A stretch of DNA of 37,085 bases from Oxalobacteraceae bacterium. GTDB taxonomy: Bacteria > Pseudomonadota > Gammaproteobacteria > Burkholderiales > Burkholderiaceae_D. This document shows positions 25,694 to 34,422 of this stretch, piece by piece. The notes beneath the pieces are model-generated. The model worked only from the letters and a program-made list of their open reading frames with translations, was not told where the DNA came from and searched no databases. Made by a program: the position numbers and the translations under genes. The number at the start of each line of letters is the position of its first letter. The stretch's first letter is position 1. The DNA lies in contig OMID01000044.1 of NCBI GenBank assembly GCA_900299005.1, positions 1-37,085 of the forward strand, in the 5' to 3' direction.

Positions 25694-27202
25694 ATGAAAC
25701 CCTCTGAATCCTTATGTCCCATGCGAGTGCTGTTGATCGCACTGCTGGCCGTCCTGCCATCGAGTGCCTTGCCTGCGGGTCCTTTGCTTGCGCAGGCTGA
25801 AACAGTGGCCACCCACAAGATGGCTGGCATGACCTGTCATGGTGAGGTTGCCTCGCCAGCAAAAATAGCGCTGCCAATCGGCAAGTCGACGTTACTGCGA
25901 TTGCCAGAGAAAATCTCCAATCGCACACTCGGTAATCCGAACGTCGCCCAGGCGATGCTGGTCTCGCCAGAGACACTGTATCTGTTGGGAGTGTCCGTTG
26001 GTACTACCAACATGATTTTACAAGGTGTCACCGGTGGTTGCGGCGTGATTGACGTGGAAGTCAGCATGGATCCCGCAGCACTGACGGCGACCTTCCGCGA
26101 ACTAATGCCGGAGGAGCAGGACATTCGGGTAACGGCAGCCGCAGATAGTCTGGTGTTATCGGGTTCGGTGAGTGATCCGATCGCTGTGGCGCGGGCCGTA
26201 GAACTTGCCACGGCATACGTGCGCGGCCCTGCGCGCATGAGTGCGGCAGCCCAGCAAGAAGGCATGGCATCCCAAAGCACAGCACCAAATCCCCTGCAGA
26301 CCCAGACTAGTCTGCAGGCGCAGCAGCTGCGAGTCATAAATCTTCTCAGTGTAAGTAGCGCTCAGCAGGTGATGCTGGAGGTAAAGATCGCCGAGGTGTC
26401 AAAGACGCTGCTCGACAAGCTGGGTGCTGGCGCCCAAGGGAGTCTGGGCAATGGCATGTGGACCTACAGTCTGCTCACCCAGTTCATGACGGGTACGCTG
26501 GCTGGTGCGGTCACGGCTCAGCGCGCCACGGGTACCAAGCTGACGTTGGAAGCCGAGAAAAAAGACGGACTGGTCAAGATACTTGCTGAACCCAATGTGA
26601 TGGCCATCAGTGGGCAGGAGGGCAGTTTTCTGGCAGGCGGCAAGATACTCATCCCGGTCGCACAGGATATGCTGACCAATCGTATAACGCTTGAGGAAAA
26701 GGAATTCGGTGTTGGTCTGAAATTCACGCCAACAGTCCTCGCTGGCGGAAGGATCAATCTGAAAGTGGCCCCCGAAGTCTCGGAGCTCTCGCGCGAGGGT
26801 GTAGGCGTCAGTAACCTGAGCAACACCGCCACTGCGTTACTGCCGCTGATTACTACTCGACGTGCATCGACGACCGTTCAGCTCGCCGATGGACAAAGCT
26901 TCGCTATTGGTGGACTGATCAAGAATAACCGTACGACGAACATTAAAGCTTTTCCTATCCTTGGCGAGATACCGCTAATTGGTGCGCTCTTTCGAAGTAC
27001 CGACTTTCAGCAAGACCGCACTGAGCTGGTATTTGTCGTTACACCCCGGCTGCTCAAGCCCATGACCGGCAGCGTGCGACTGCCGACCGATGGTCACATT
27101 GATCCCAACCGCAGCGATCTCTTTCTGGGCGGGCGGATGGAAGGCAAATCCGCGCCGGCGAGCAAACAAGGGTCTGCCATGGATGGTTTCGACCTCAGAT
27201 AA
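25694..27202 (+). CDS. cpaC: Tad secretin CpaC/RcpA
   Basis: The outer-membrane secretin through which the Flp pilus emerges. The 502-residue protein has a signal peptide (about 1-35, ending near LLAQAE). An N-terminal pilus/secretin N0-type domain (SPAKIALPIGKSTLLRLPEKI) is followed by a BON-like domain around 140-185 (DIRVTAAADSLVLSGSVSD). The secretin core begins near VISNLL-type VINLLSVSSAQQVMLEVKIAEVS and includes the late FAIGGLIKNNRTTNIKAFPILGEIPLIGALFRS signature, followed by TELVFVVTPRLLKP. A GGAG ribosome-binding site lies seven bases before the ATG. It is followed after 11 bp by a small lipoprotein. Confidence 0.94.
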   Translation: MKPSESLCPMRVLLIALLAVLPSSALPAGPLLAQAETVATHKMAGMTCHGEVASPAKIALPIGKSTLLRLPEKISNRTLGNPNVAQAMLVSPETLYLLGVSVGTTNMILQGVTGGCGVIDVEVSMDPAALTATFRELMPEEQDIRVTAAADSLVLSGSVSDPIAVARAVELATAYVRGPARMSAAAQQEGMASQSTAPNPLQTQTSLQAQQLRVINLLSVSSAQQVMLEVKIAEVSKTLLDKLGAGAQGSLGNGMWTYSLLTQFMTGTLAGAVTAQRATGTKLTLEAEKKDGLVKILAEPNVMAISGQEGSFLAGGKILIPVAQDMLTNRITLEEKEFGVGLKFTPTVLAGGRINLKVAPEVSELSREGVGVSNLSNTATALLPLITTRRASTTVQLADGQSFAIGGLIKNNRTTNIKAFPILGEIPLIGALFRSTDFQQDRTELVFVVTPRLLKPMTGSVRLPTDGHIDPNRSDLFLGGRMEGKSAPASKQGSAMDGFDLR

Positions 27203-27213
27203 GGAGCGCCTCG

Positions 27214-27495
27214 ATGAACAATACCCTGATCAGACTTTTTTTCATGCTGAGCATCTGCTCTGGCTTGTCTGGCTTGACTGGCTGCGTGCAGACGACGACG
27301 CACTGGGATGCTCAGTTCGGCGACTCCTTGCGACTCGCTGCCTCCCGTCAGACGCTCGATTCTGGGGCGGGGCAGAAGGACACACCCGAATCCATGGATG
27401 GCGGTGCCTCGCGTGAGGCCATAGGTCGCTACCGCGATAGCTTCCGGGAGCCACCACAGAGCAACCCTCAATTTTTCATGGGTATCGGCCGTTGA
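27214..27495 (+). CDS. Small Tad-locus lipoprotein
   Basis: A 93-residue predicted lipoprotein with a signal peptide ending in the lipobox Leu-Thr-Gly-Cys (Cys24). The mature part carries SLRLAASRQTLDSG, then SMDGGASREAIGRYRDSF-type residues. I recall similarly placed small lipoproteins in Burkholderiales Tad loci annotated only as pilus assembly protein; the function is not known. A pilotin-like role for the secretin (as proposed for RcpB/TadD-type proteins) is a guess from position directly after cpaC. AGGAG lies before the ATG. It ends 4 bp before tadG. Confidence 0.8.
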   Translation: MNNTLIRLFFMLSICSGLSGLTGCVQTTTHWDAQFGDSLRLAASRQTLDSGAGQKDTPESMDGGASREAIGRYRDSFREPPQSNPQFFMGIGR

Positions 27496-27499
27496 CTTT

Positions 27500-28786
27500 A
27501 TGCGCCCGATGACCACGTCCGTGTCAGTCAGCACCAGACGCATCTCTGGCCGACCGCCCCAGCGGCAACACCAGTCGGGTGCGGTCGCTGTTCTGGTCGG
27601 CATTGCCCTGCTGGCGATGGTAGCCATCACCGGTTTTGCACTTGATCTGGGCAAGCTGTATGTCGTCAAGAGCGAATTGCAGAATAGCGTCGATGCATGC
27701 GCAGTGGCAGCGGCTCAAGAGCTCACTGGCGCCAACGACAACCAGCTGACCTTGGCTCAGGCAGCCGGTATCGCGGTTGGTGGCAATCACAAGGTGCTGT
27801 TCCAGAAATCAGCCCTAAGCTACGGCAAGCCAAACAGCATCGAATTTAGTCCGGATAACAGCGCCGGCTCATTTGTGAGCCCGACTGCTGCTGGCAGTAC
27901 CGCAAAATCCATGCGCTATGTTCGCTGCACAGTGGTGCAAACTGGCATACCGACCTGGTTCATCCAGGTGCTGAGCGCACTGCCGGGACATATGATCGGC
28001 CCTCAACAGGTAAGCGCGACGGCCGTGGCCACACTGAAGCCCTCGCAATCGACCTGCGCGTTACCGGTGAGCGTGTGCAGTAACACAACGACCCCGGTCA
28101 AAGGTAACTGGTACATGGGAGCGATCGATCCCAACGACACTTCCGGTAAATCGCAGAGTGCCTTCCGGTGGATAGACTTCACGCCACCGTCGGGTGGTGC
28201 CACCGAGCTTGCACAGCAACTGGCTGGCAGTGGCGCCTGTGATGTCCCGACCGCGAATTCCTTTGTGAGCGAAACCGGTACGGCGGCTTCTCTTGCAAAC
28301 GACTACAACACCCGGTTTGGCATCTATCAGGGGAATGCCAACCCGGCTGAGGCAGCGCCTGATTACAGCGGTTACGCGTACACCACCAAAACCTGGCCAC
28401 TAGGCAGGAATGCTTTCCCGGATTTCTCAGCAAAGCGCGCGGTCAATGCACCTTACCAGAATGATTCTGCCTCTGGACTGAAAACTCAGGGCACGATTAA
28501 AGATGCCAATTTCCTGAGACAGAATGGTCGAGACAGAAGAGTCATGCCTGCGCCTCTGGTCGACTGTGGCACCGTGGTGAATAACAAGATGCGTATCCAA
28601 TCCTGGGGGTGTTTTTTCCTGCTGCAGCCCGTCAGCAATAAAACAGGCAACGGTAACACGCAGTATCCGCGCATGATGCTGGAATATGTTGGCAGTGCGA
28701 GTGTTCCGGGGAGCCCTTGCGCGTCTTATGGTTTGCCCGGTGGCTCGGGCGCTTATGGGCCTTTAGTAGCGACTCTGGTGCGGTGA
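27500..28786 (+). CDS. tadG: TadG-like pilus assembly protein
   Basis: A 428-residue protein with one membrane segment near the N-terminus (about 29-48, GAVAVLVGIALLAMVAITGFALDLG). It is followed by LYVVKSELQNSVDACAVAAAQEL, the conserved N-terminal domain of TadG-type minor proteins (Tad_N). The Glu+5 of true pseudopilins is absent. The rest is extracytoplasmic and variable, with several cysteines (STCALPVSVCSN, CGTVVNN, CFFLL, CASYGL) that may form disulphides. No strong ribosome-binding site precedes 27500; an ATG at 27509 is also possible. It lies in front of tadE, whereas in many Tad loci tadG follows tadF. Confidence 0.85.
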   Translation: MRPMTTSVSVSTRRISGRPPQRQHQSGAVAVLVGIALLAMVAITGFALDLGKLYVVKSELQNSVDACAVAAAQELTGANDNQLTLAQAAGIAVGGNHKVLFQKSALSYGKPNSIEFSPDNSAGSFVSPTAAGSTAKSMRYVRCTVVQTGIPTWFIQVLSALPGHMIGPQQVSATAVATLKPSQSTCALPVSVCSNTTTPVKGNWYMGAIDPNDTSGKSQSAFRWIDFTPPSGGATELAQQLAGSGACDVPTANSFVSETGTAASLANDYNTRFGIYQGNANPAEAAPDYSGYAYTTKTWPLGRNAFPDFSAKRAVNAPYQNDSASGLKTQGTIKDANFLRQNGRDRRVMPAPLVDCGTVVNNKMRIQSWGCFFLLQPVSNKTGNGNTQYPRMMLEYVGSASVPGSPCASYGLPGGSGAYGPLVATLVR

Positions 28787-28787
28787 G

Positions 28788-29315
28788 ATGCGCATGCGCT
28801 TTTACGTTCGCGATCGATATTTGCCACGAAGGCAAGCGCAGCAGCGTGGGTCTGCTGCGGTGGAATTTGCTCTACTGTTGATACCCCTGCTCTTACTATC
28901 GTTTGGCATCGTGGAATACGGACGCGCCCTGTATCAATACAACACGCTCGTCAAATCAGTGCGTGCGTCGGTGCGACTTTTATCCTCGCAAAGTCCAGAC
29001 AGTGACACCTATGCCTCACTGATTAATCAGGCACGTTGTCTTGCGGTGTACGGCAATGTGGATTGCCTTGGCGTGGCGCTGGCGCCCAATTTGTCTACCG
29101 CGCAGGTGAAAATCTGCGACCGCAAGAGCTGGAGCCAGTGTACCGGTGCTACTCAAGAGAGTTATCGCAGTGTCCCCACCGGCTGGGGAACCATCAATCT
29201 AGTGACTGTGAAGATTGAGGGCTATGTATTTTCTTTTATCGGCTTGCCGATGGTGACGGCTGGTCCGTCGATGACTTTCGGTGCCATTCAGGCGGTAATG
29301 AGGCAGGCGGGATGA
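28788..29315 (+). CDS. tadE: TadE pseudopilin
   Basis: A 175-residue minor pilin of the TadE family, processed by TadV and needed for Flp pilus assembly. The N-terminus has a leader of about 20 basic residues, then Gly-Ser-Ala-Ala-Val-Glu-Phe (cleavage after Gly, with Glu+5), a hydrophobic segment (ALLLIPLLLLSFGIVEYG) and RALYQYNTLVKSVRASVRLLS. The C-terminal half has four cysteines and is exported. The ATG at 28788 follows the tadG stop by one base. Its stop overlaps the tadF start by four bases (ATGA). Confidence 0.92.
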   Translation: MRMRFYVRDRYLPRRQAQQRGSAAVEFALLLIPLLLLSFGIVEYGRALYQYNTLVKSVRASVRLLSSQSPDSDTYASLINQARCLAVYGNVDCLGVALAPNLSTAQVKICDRKSWSQCTGATQESYRSVPTGWGTINLVTVKIEGYVFSFIGLPMVTAGPSMTFGAIQAVMRQAG

Positions 29316-29770
29316 AAACAATTCGGTGTACTTATCCAGGAGGCCGGCACGAGCGGGGCGCTGCCGTGGTGGAATTTGTGCTGGTGGCAGTGTTTGGCGG
29401 ATTATTCATCTTGCTGTTGGGGGTGTTCGAGCTGGGTCGTGCCCTGTACGTGATGAACTCTGCCAACGAGGCCACTACACTGGGTGCTCGCGTGGCTATC
29501 GTTTGCGGAAAGAACGACGTGCGCATCATGCAGCGTATGCGTCAGGTTTTGCCTAACCTTGCCGACCGCGATGTGCTGATCACCTATGCACCCAGCGGCT
29601 GCAGCGCGACCACTGACAGCAGCGGGGTTGCTTGTCGGTCTGCCACGGTAGCTATCGTGTCCGGCCTGAAAATCAAAACTCTCATCCCCTTGGTACCCAG
29701 CGACATTCCGCTCCCGGCCTACGCCACGACCCTGACCCGCGAAGCGATGGACTCTGCCAGCTGTGGATGA
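29312..29770 (+). CDS. tadF: TadF-like pseudopilin (TadE family)
   Basis: A second 152-residue TadE-like minor pilin. The leader of about 15 residues ends in Glu-Arg-Gly before AAVVEFVLVAV (Glu+5), with the hydrophobic segment LFILLLGVFELG and the following RALYVMNSANEATTLGARVAIVC that parallels TadE. It is shorter and more distant in the C-terminal half, which has four cysteines. The start overlaps tadE, so the two are coupled. Calling it TadF rather than a second TadE rests on position. Confidence 0.85.
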   Translation: MKTIRCTYPGGRHERGAAVVEFVLVAVFGGLFILLLGVFELGRALYVMNSANEATTLGARVAIVCGKNDVRIMQRMRQVLPNLADRDVLITYAPSGCSATTDSSGVACRSATVAIVSGLKIKTLIPLVPSDIPLPAYATTLTREAMDSASCG

Positions 29771-29808
29771 GCATGCCTGTGATGACGACCGCAAAGGAAT
29801 AGCCCCCC

Positions 29809-30990
29809 ATGAAAGCTTTCATACTATCGACTCATGCCGAGCTGGTGTCCCTCGTGACTCGCGCCTGCGAGCGGATGCAGCCTCCGGTAGCGGCCATGCC
29901 TGGCCTGCCAAGCATGCGGGCGGAGGGGGGCTTGGTGACTTCGGTCACCCCTGACCTTGTGATTTTTGATGCATCAAGTTTTCCGGGAGATGGCCTAGCC
30001 ATGCTGGAGCGTCTGGCTCAACAGTTTCCCAAGGCAGTCACCCTATTACTGTCATCAGACCGTTCGCCCGAGACCCTGATAGCAGCCATGCGTGCCGGAG
30101 TGCGTGAGGTCTTGCCACTGCCATTGCTCCAGTCCGACGTTGAGGTGGCCATTGAGCGCATCTTGCAAAAGATCGACGCATCGACATCGGAGGAGGGAAC
30201 GGTACTTTCCTTCGTTTCCTGCAAAGGCGGCAGTGGTGCCACGTTTATTGCAGCGAATCTTTCTCATGCACTGGCCAGTCTGGGCCGCAAGCGCGTGCTC
30301 ATGATCGACTTGAATCAGCAGTTTGGCGACGCCGCACTCTATGTCTCGGACCAGAAGGCCGAAGTGACGCTGGCCGAGATCTGCGCCGCCGGAGCACGCC
30401 TGGACATCAATTTGCTCGAGTCCGGTGCATTGCGTATCTCGCCAAGCTTCAGTTTACTGGCCGCGTCTGAGAATCCGGATCCTGCCGAGGAGATCCGACC
30501 GGAAGGTTTTGAGAGCGTACTTCAACTCGCGAGACGCCAATTTGATTTTATTGTGATTGACATGGGGAGGCATGTGAATGCCGTCAGCATTCGCGCGCTG
30601 GACAATTCTGATCTGATATTCCCTGTGCTTCAGCAGTCCTTGCCCTACCTGCGTAATACGCGCCGCCTGCTCGATATCTTCACCACGCTGGGCTATCGGC
30701 GCGACAAGATACAACTGACACTGAATCGTTATGACAATTCGTCAACCCTCACGGTCAGTGAGCTCGAGCGTGTACTCGATCTGCGTGTTGCTTATCGCAT
30801 CCCCAACAACTACGACGTAGCCAATGAGTCCATCAATCAGGGGGTACCCGTATTGCAGCTGGCGCGAAGCAGTTCGATATCAAAGAGTCTTGCTGAATGG
30901 GTGAATCGACTGGTTCATGGCAACGCGCCATCAGCGGGTGGCATCATACGCCGCATTTTTGTTAGGAACCTTCATGGGCAGATTCCATAG
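29809..30990 (+). CDS. tadZ: TadZ/CpaE localisation ATPase-like protein
   Basis: TadZ positions the Tad secretion apparatus at a pole or focus. The 393-residue protein has an N-terminal atypical receiver-like domain (about 1-120) with DLVIFDASSFPGDGLAML and MRAGVREVLPLPL, then a ParA/MinD-like domain with SFVSCKGGSGATFIAANLS. That is the deviant Walker A: the signature lysine (Lys139) is kept, but the usual K-S/T is replaced by Ala-Thr, as in other TadZ proteins. DFIVIDMGR is the Walker B-like segment. AAAGGAA lies 12 bases before the ATG. The 77 bp after it precede tadA. Confidence 0.92.
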   Translation: MKAFILSTHAELVSLVTRACERMQPPVAAMPGLPSMRAEGGLVTSVTPDLVIFDASSFPGDGLAMLERLAQQFPKAVTLLLSSDRSPETLIAAMRAGVREVLPLPLLQSDVEVAIERILQKIDASTSEEGTVLSFVSCKGGSGATFIAANLSHALASLGRKRVLMIDLNQQFGDAALYVSDQKAEVTLAEICAAGARLDINLLESGALRISPSFSLLAASENPDPAEEIRPEGFESVLQLARRQFDFIVIDMGRHVNAVSIRALDNSDLIFPVLQQSLPYLRNTRRLLDIFTTLGYRRDKIQLTLNRYDNSSTLTVSELERVLDLRVAYRIPNNYDVANESINQGVPVLQLARSSSISKSLAEWVNRLVHGNAPSAGGIIRRIFVRNLHGQIP

Positions 30991-31067
30991 TGAGTCCGCA
31001 GTGAACTCGCAGTGCACAATATCTCGCGCTGCTAATCAACCGATCGTCGTCTCAAAGGAAGTAGGAT

Positions 31068-32414
31068 ATGAATTACCGAGAGAAGCTCGCCGTGGTTGCG
31101 CCAGTCAACCCCGGAATGAGCCGGGAGACAGATTTTTATTCTCCTTCCTATCTGCAGTTAAAGCGACACTTGCACCAGACACTGCTTGATCGCATTGACT
31201 TGGAACAGCTGCAGCAACTGTCTACCGAGCAGTTTCGCCGCGAATTGTCCCATCTGGTCGAGCGCTTGATTGACGATGAAAAGATTATGGTCAATCAGAC
31301 CGAACGGCGGCAGCTGGTGATCGACATTCAGCACGAGATGCTGGGCTTTGGACCGCTGGAGCCGCTATTCGCTGATCCGACAGTATCCGATATTCTGGTG
31401 AACACCCACAGACGGATTTATGTCGAGCGCTATGGCAAGCTGGCGCTGACGCCTGTTACTTTCGATGACGATGATCACCTTCTGAAGGTGATCGAAAAGA
31501 TTGTCTCTGGCGTGGGGCGTCGCATTGATGAATCGAGTCCGATGGTGGATGCGCGTCTTCCGGATGGCTCGCGGGTGAACGCCATTATTCCACCGATTGC
31601 CATGGATGGTCCGATGCTATCGATTCGTCGATTTTCAGTCAAACCTCTGACGGTTGACGATCTTCTGGCCCTGCACAGCCTGACACCCCCTATCGCAAGC
31701 CTGCTTGATGCGCTCTCCAAAGCCAAGGTCAATATCCTGATCTCGGGAGGCACGGGCAGTGGCAAGACAACGCTGCTAAACGTACTCTCCGGATTTATTC
31801 CTGCAGACGAGCGCATCCTCACGATTGAGGATGCCGCCGAACTTCAGCTTCAGCAGCCGCATGTGGTCCGTCTCGAGACCCGTCCACCGAATATCGAGAA
31901 CAAAGGCGAAGTATCGCAGCGCACCCTGGTAAAAAATGCATTGCGCATGCGCCCTGATCGCATCATTCTCGGCGAAGTGCGTGGTGGTGAGGCACTGGAC
32001 ATGCTGCAGGCAATGAATACCGGTCATGAGGGTTCGTTCGCAACCATCCATGCAAATACACCGCGTGATGCGTTGGCCCGTCTGGAAAACATGGTCAGCA
32101 TGGCGAATGCTAATCTCGAACCGCGCGCAGTCCGTCAGCAGATCGCATCAGCTATCACTGTGGTTATTCAGATCACGCGCTTGACCGATGGCAGTCGCAA
32201 GCTGGTCAGTCTGCAGGAGGTCACTGGCATGGAGGGAGAGATTATCTCTATGCAAGAAATCTTTAAGTTCAAGCGGAGTGGGATGACTGCCGAGGGTAAG
32301 GTCTTGGGTCACTTCTGCGCAACGGGCATTCATCCCCATTTTGATCAGCGCTTGCGTGACTATGGTGTCGGGGTGCCTGAGATCAATTACGACTCTGGTC
32401 GGGTTTTCGCGTAG
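31068..32414 (+). CDS. tadA: Tad secretion ATPase TadA/CpaF
   Basis: The GspE/VirB11-family motor ATPase that powers Flp pilus extension and, in several species, retraction. The 448-residue protein has an N-terminal domain (about 1-190, with [20 protein letters not shown]). The Walker A is GGTGSGKTT at 227-235, the Asp box [22 protein letters not shown] follows, and the Walker B region is [19 protein letters not shown]. Then come [14 protein letters not shown] (His box) and the usual C-terminal domain. AAAGGAAGTAGGA precedes the ATG. All motifs are intact. It is followed by tadB after 31 bp. Confidence 0.96.
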   Translation: MNYREKLAVVAPVNPGMSRETDFYSPSYLQLKRHLHQTLLDRIDLEQLQQLSTEQFRRELSHLVERLIDDEKIMVNQTERRQLVIDIQHEMLGFGPLEPLFADPTVSDILVNTHRRIYVERYGKLALTPVTFDDDDHLLKVIEKIVSGVGRRIDESSPMVDARLPDGSRVNAIIPPIAMDGPMLSIRRFSVKPLTVDDLLALHSLTPPIASLLDALSKAKVNILISGGTGSGKTTLLNVLSGFIPADERILTIEDAAELQLQQPHVVRLETRPPNIENKGEVSQRTLVKNALRMRPDRIILGEVRGGEALDMLQAMNTGHEGSFATIHANTPRDALARLENMVSMANANLEPRAVRQQIASAITVVIQITRLTDGSRKLVSLQEVTGMEGEIISMQEIFKFKRSGMTAEGKVLGHFCATGIHPHFDQRLRDYGVGVPEINYDSGRVFA

Positions 32415-32445
32415 CGTGTACTGAGCCAATCTTTGGAGATCGATC

Positions 32446-33426
32446 ATGAACACTCTTTATTACGCTGCAGCGATGCTTGTATTTATCGCAGTGGCACTGG
32501 TCATTGAAGCGGGATGGCAGTGGTGGTTCTCCACACAGAGTAAAGCTGCGCGGCGGCTGAGTCGCCGGCTGCAGGAGATTCAAACATCTCAAAGCACCGA
32601 AAGAAGACCCAGTGAGCGGCTGTTGAAAGATAATCGGCTGTCGCAGTCGACATCAGTGGATACTTTTCTGCGCAAACGCGCAGGTATTTTGCGTTTGCAG
32701 CTCTTGCTGCAACAGTCAGGCAAATCATGGAGAGTCGCCGACTTTCTGAGCTACACCGCATTGGTATTCATGTTCTCGATACTCGTGGCAGAGTTACTGG
32801 CGATGCCCTTGCTGACAGAGACGATGCTGGTTCTTCCAGCGAGTTCGTTGCCGTTGTTGTCGGTGCTGCGGCAGCGCCACCAACGCCTCAGGAGACTGGA
32901 ATTGCAGCTACCCGAGGCAGCTGACCTGATAAGCCGTAGCTTGCGCGCTGGCCACGCGTTGATGGCCACGCTGCAGATGCTGGCTGACGAGATGCCTGAT
33001 CCGATAGCTGCCGAGTTCCGTATCGTCTCCGATGAAATCAATTTTGGGCTCCCCATGTCGGAGGCGCTTCAGCGTCTTGGCAGTCGCGTGCCGCTGCCGG
33101 ATCTTCAGTATTTGATCATCGCCATACTGATTCAGCGTGAGACAGGCGGTAATTTATCTGAATTGATGAACAAGGTGAGTGAGCTGATACGTCAGCGTCT
33201 AAAGTTGTTGGGACAGGTACGCGTCATGTCTGCTGAGGGCAGGTTATCAGCCTGGATTCTTTGCCTATTGCCAGTGAGTGTAAGTGGCTTATTTTTTCTG
33301 ACGAGTCCCGATTACCTGATGAATTTTCTCAATGATCCTGCCGGTTCGATACTGCTGGCGTTGAGCAGCGTGCTGATGCTGTTAGGAATCCTCTGGATGC
33401 GCGCGATTGTGCAAATACGCGTCTGA
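32446..33426 (+). CDS. tadB: Tad inner-membrane platform protein TadB
   Basis: One of two GspF-type (T2SSF) platform proteins that carry the TadA motor at the inner membrane. The 326-residue protein has an N-terminal membrane segment (about 4-24), a basic cytosolic loop (residues 25-95), two segments around 100-145, the T2SSF helical domain with LQLPEAADLISRSLRAGHALM (about 150-170) and FGLPMSEALQRLG, and two C-terminal membrane segments from about 260. GGAG lies nine bases before the ATG. TadC follows after 20 bp. Together TadB and TadC replace the single fused platform protein of type II secretion. Confidence 0.93.
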   Translation: MNTLYYAAAMLVFIAVALVIEAGWQWWFSTQSKAARRLSRRLQEIQTSQSTERRPSERLLKDNRLSQSTSVDTFLRKRAGILRLQLLLQQSGKSWRVADFLSYTALVFMFSILVAELLAMPLLTETMLVLPASSLPLLSVLRQRHQRLRRLELQLPEAADLISRSLRAGHALMATLQMLADEMPDPIAAEFRIVSDEINFGLPMSEALQRLGSRVPLPDLQYLIIAILIQRETGGNLSELMNKVSELIRQRLKLLGQVRVMSAEGRLSAWILCLLPVSVSGLFFLTSPDYLMNFLNDPAGSILLALSSVLMLLGILWMRAIVQIRV

Positions 33427-33446
33427 TCTGACTTGCTGGAGCAATC

Positions 33447-34394
33447 ATGCATCTACCACATCTGTTTTTATTTGCCGGGATTTTTTTTCTCTCGGCACTC
33501 CTGTCTGCCACTATCGCCGGTTTTTTGATACCTGATAAATTCAGGCAACGCCTTGCCCATCTTGAAGCCAATGCTCAAAACCCTGGTAACAGCACAGAGA
33601 CCAAGTTCTGGAAAGATCATGCGTTGAGTATCAGCCAAAGTCTTGCAAAGCTGGCCTTGCCAGCCGAAGGCTGGGAGAAATCGCCAATTCGACTGCGATT
33701 CATTAATGCTGGTTGGCGAGACAGTTCTGCAGCGTATTTCTTCTTTGGCGCAAAAACCTTGCTTGCTTCGGTGCTGCCTTTGCTGGTGCTCCTGTCAATC
33801 AATAATGATCTCCTGGTCCGGGACGGCTCGCTGGTCTTACTGATGTGCTCACTGGCTGCTTGCCTCGGTTACTACCTGCCTAACCTATTCCTGAATCACG
33901 TCATCGAAGTCCGACAGCGAGAGATATTCGATTGTTTTCCCGATGCACTTGATCTGCTGATCATTTGTGTCGAAGCCGGCCTCGCCCTTGACTCAGCGAT
34001 GAAACGGGTTGCGGAAGAAATTCATATCAAAAGTAAAGTGCTCGGGCAAGAACTCCTGCTGGTAACCCTAGAGCTGCGTGCCGGTATTGGCAAGGAACGC
34101 GCACTTCGCCATCTGGCAGCGCGCACAGGTGTCGAGGATATCGATCTGCTGGTCGCCATGCTGATCCAGTCTGATCGTTTCGGGACCAGCATGGGGGATT
34201 CGCTACGCATCCATTCGGAAGGCCTACGCGTAAAAAGGCAGCAAAGGGCTGAGGAAACTGCAGCGAAGATTTCACTCAAGCTCTTGTTTCCTCTGATTCT
34301 TTTGATTTTCCCAACCCTGATGGTGGTTCTGGTAGGGCCCGCCGCGTTACAGATTTATCGGGTGCTCTTGCCGGCACTGGCAGGACAGAACTGA
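33447..34394 (+). CDS. tadC: Tad inner-membrane platform protein TadC
   Basis: The second GspF-type platform protein. The 315-residue sequence has an N-terminal membrane segment (about 5-28), a middle pair around 90-150, a T2SSF domain with FPDALDLLIICVEAGLALDSAMKRVA (about 170-195), RERA-type ERALRHLAARTGVEDIDLLVAMLIQSDRFGTS, and a C-terminal pair of membrane segments ending in LMVVLVGPAALQIYRVL. The DALDLL and GLAL-x-x-A pattern is characteristic. TGGAGCA precedes the ATG. TadD follows after 28 bp. Confidence 0.93.
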   Translation: MHLPHLFLFAGIFFLSALLSATIAGFLIPDKFRQRLAHLEANAQNPGNSTETKFWKDHALSISQSLAKLALPAEGWEKSPIRLRFINAGWRDSSAAYFFFGAKTLLASVLPLLVLLSINNDLLVRDGSLVLLMCSLAACLGYYLPNLFLNHVIEVRQREIFDCFPDALDLLIICVEAGLALDSAMKRVAEEIHIKSKVLGQELLLVTLELRAGIGKERALRHLAARTGVEDIDLLVAMLIQSDRFGTSMGDSLRIHSEGLRVKRQQRAEETAAKISLKLLFPLILLIFPTLMVVLVGPAALQIYRVLLPALAGQN

Positions 34395-34422
34395 ACTACT
34401 TTTACTTTGTATCGAGCTCGCT

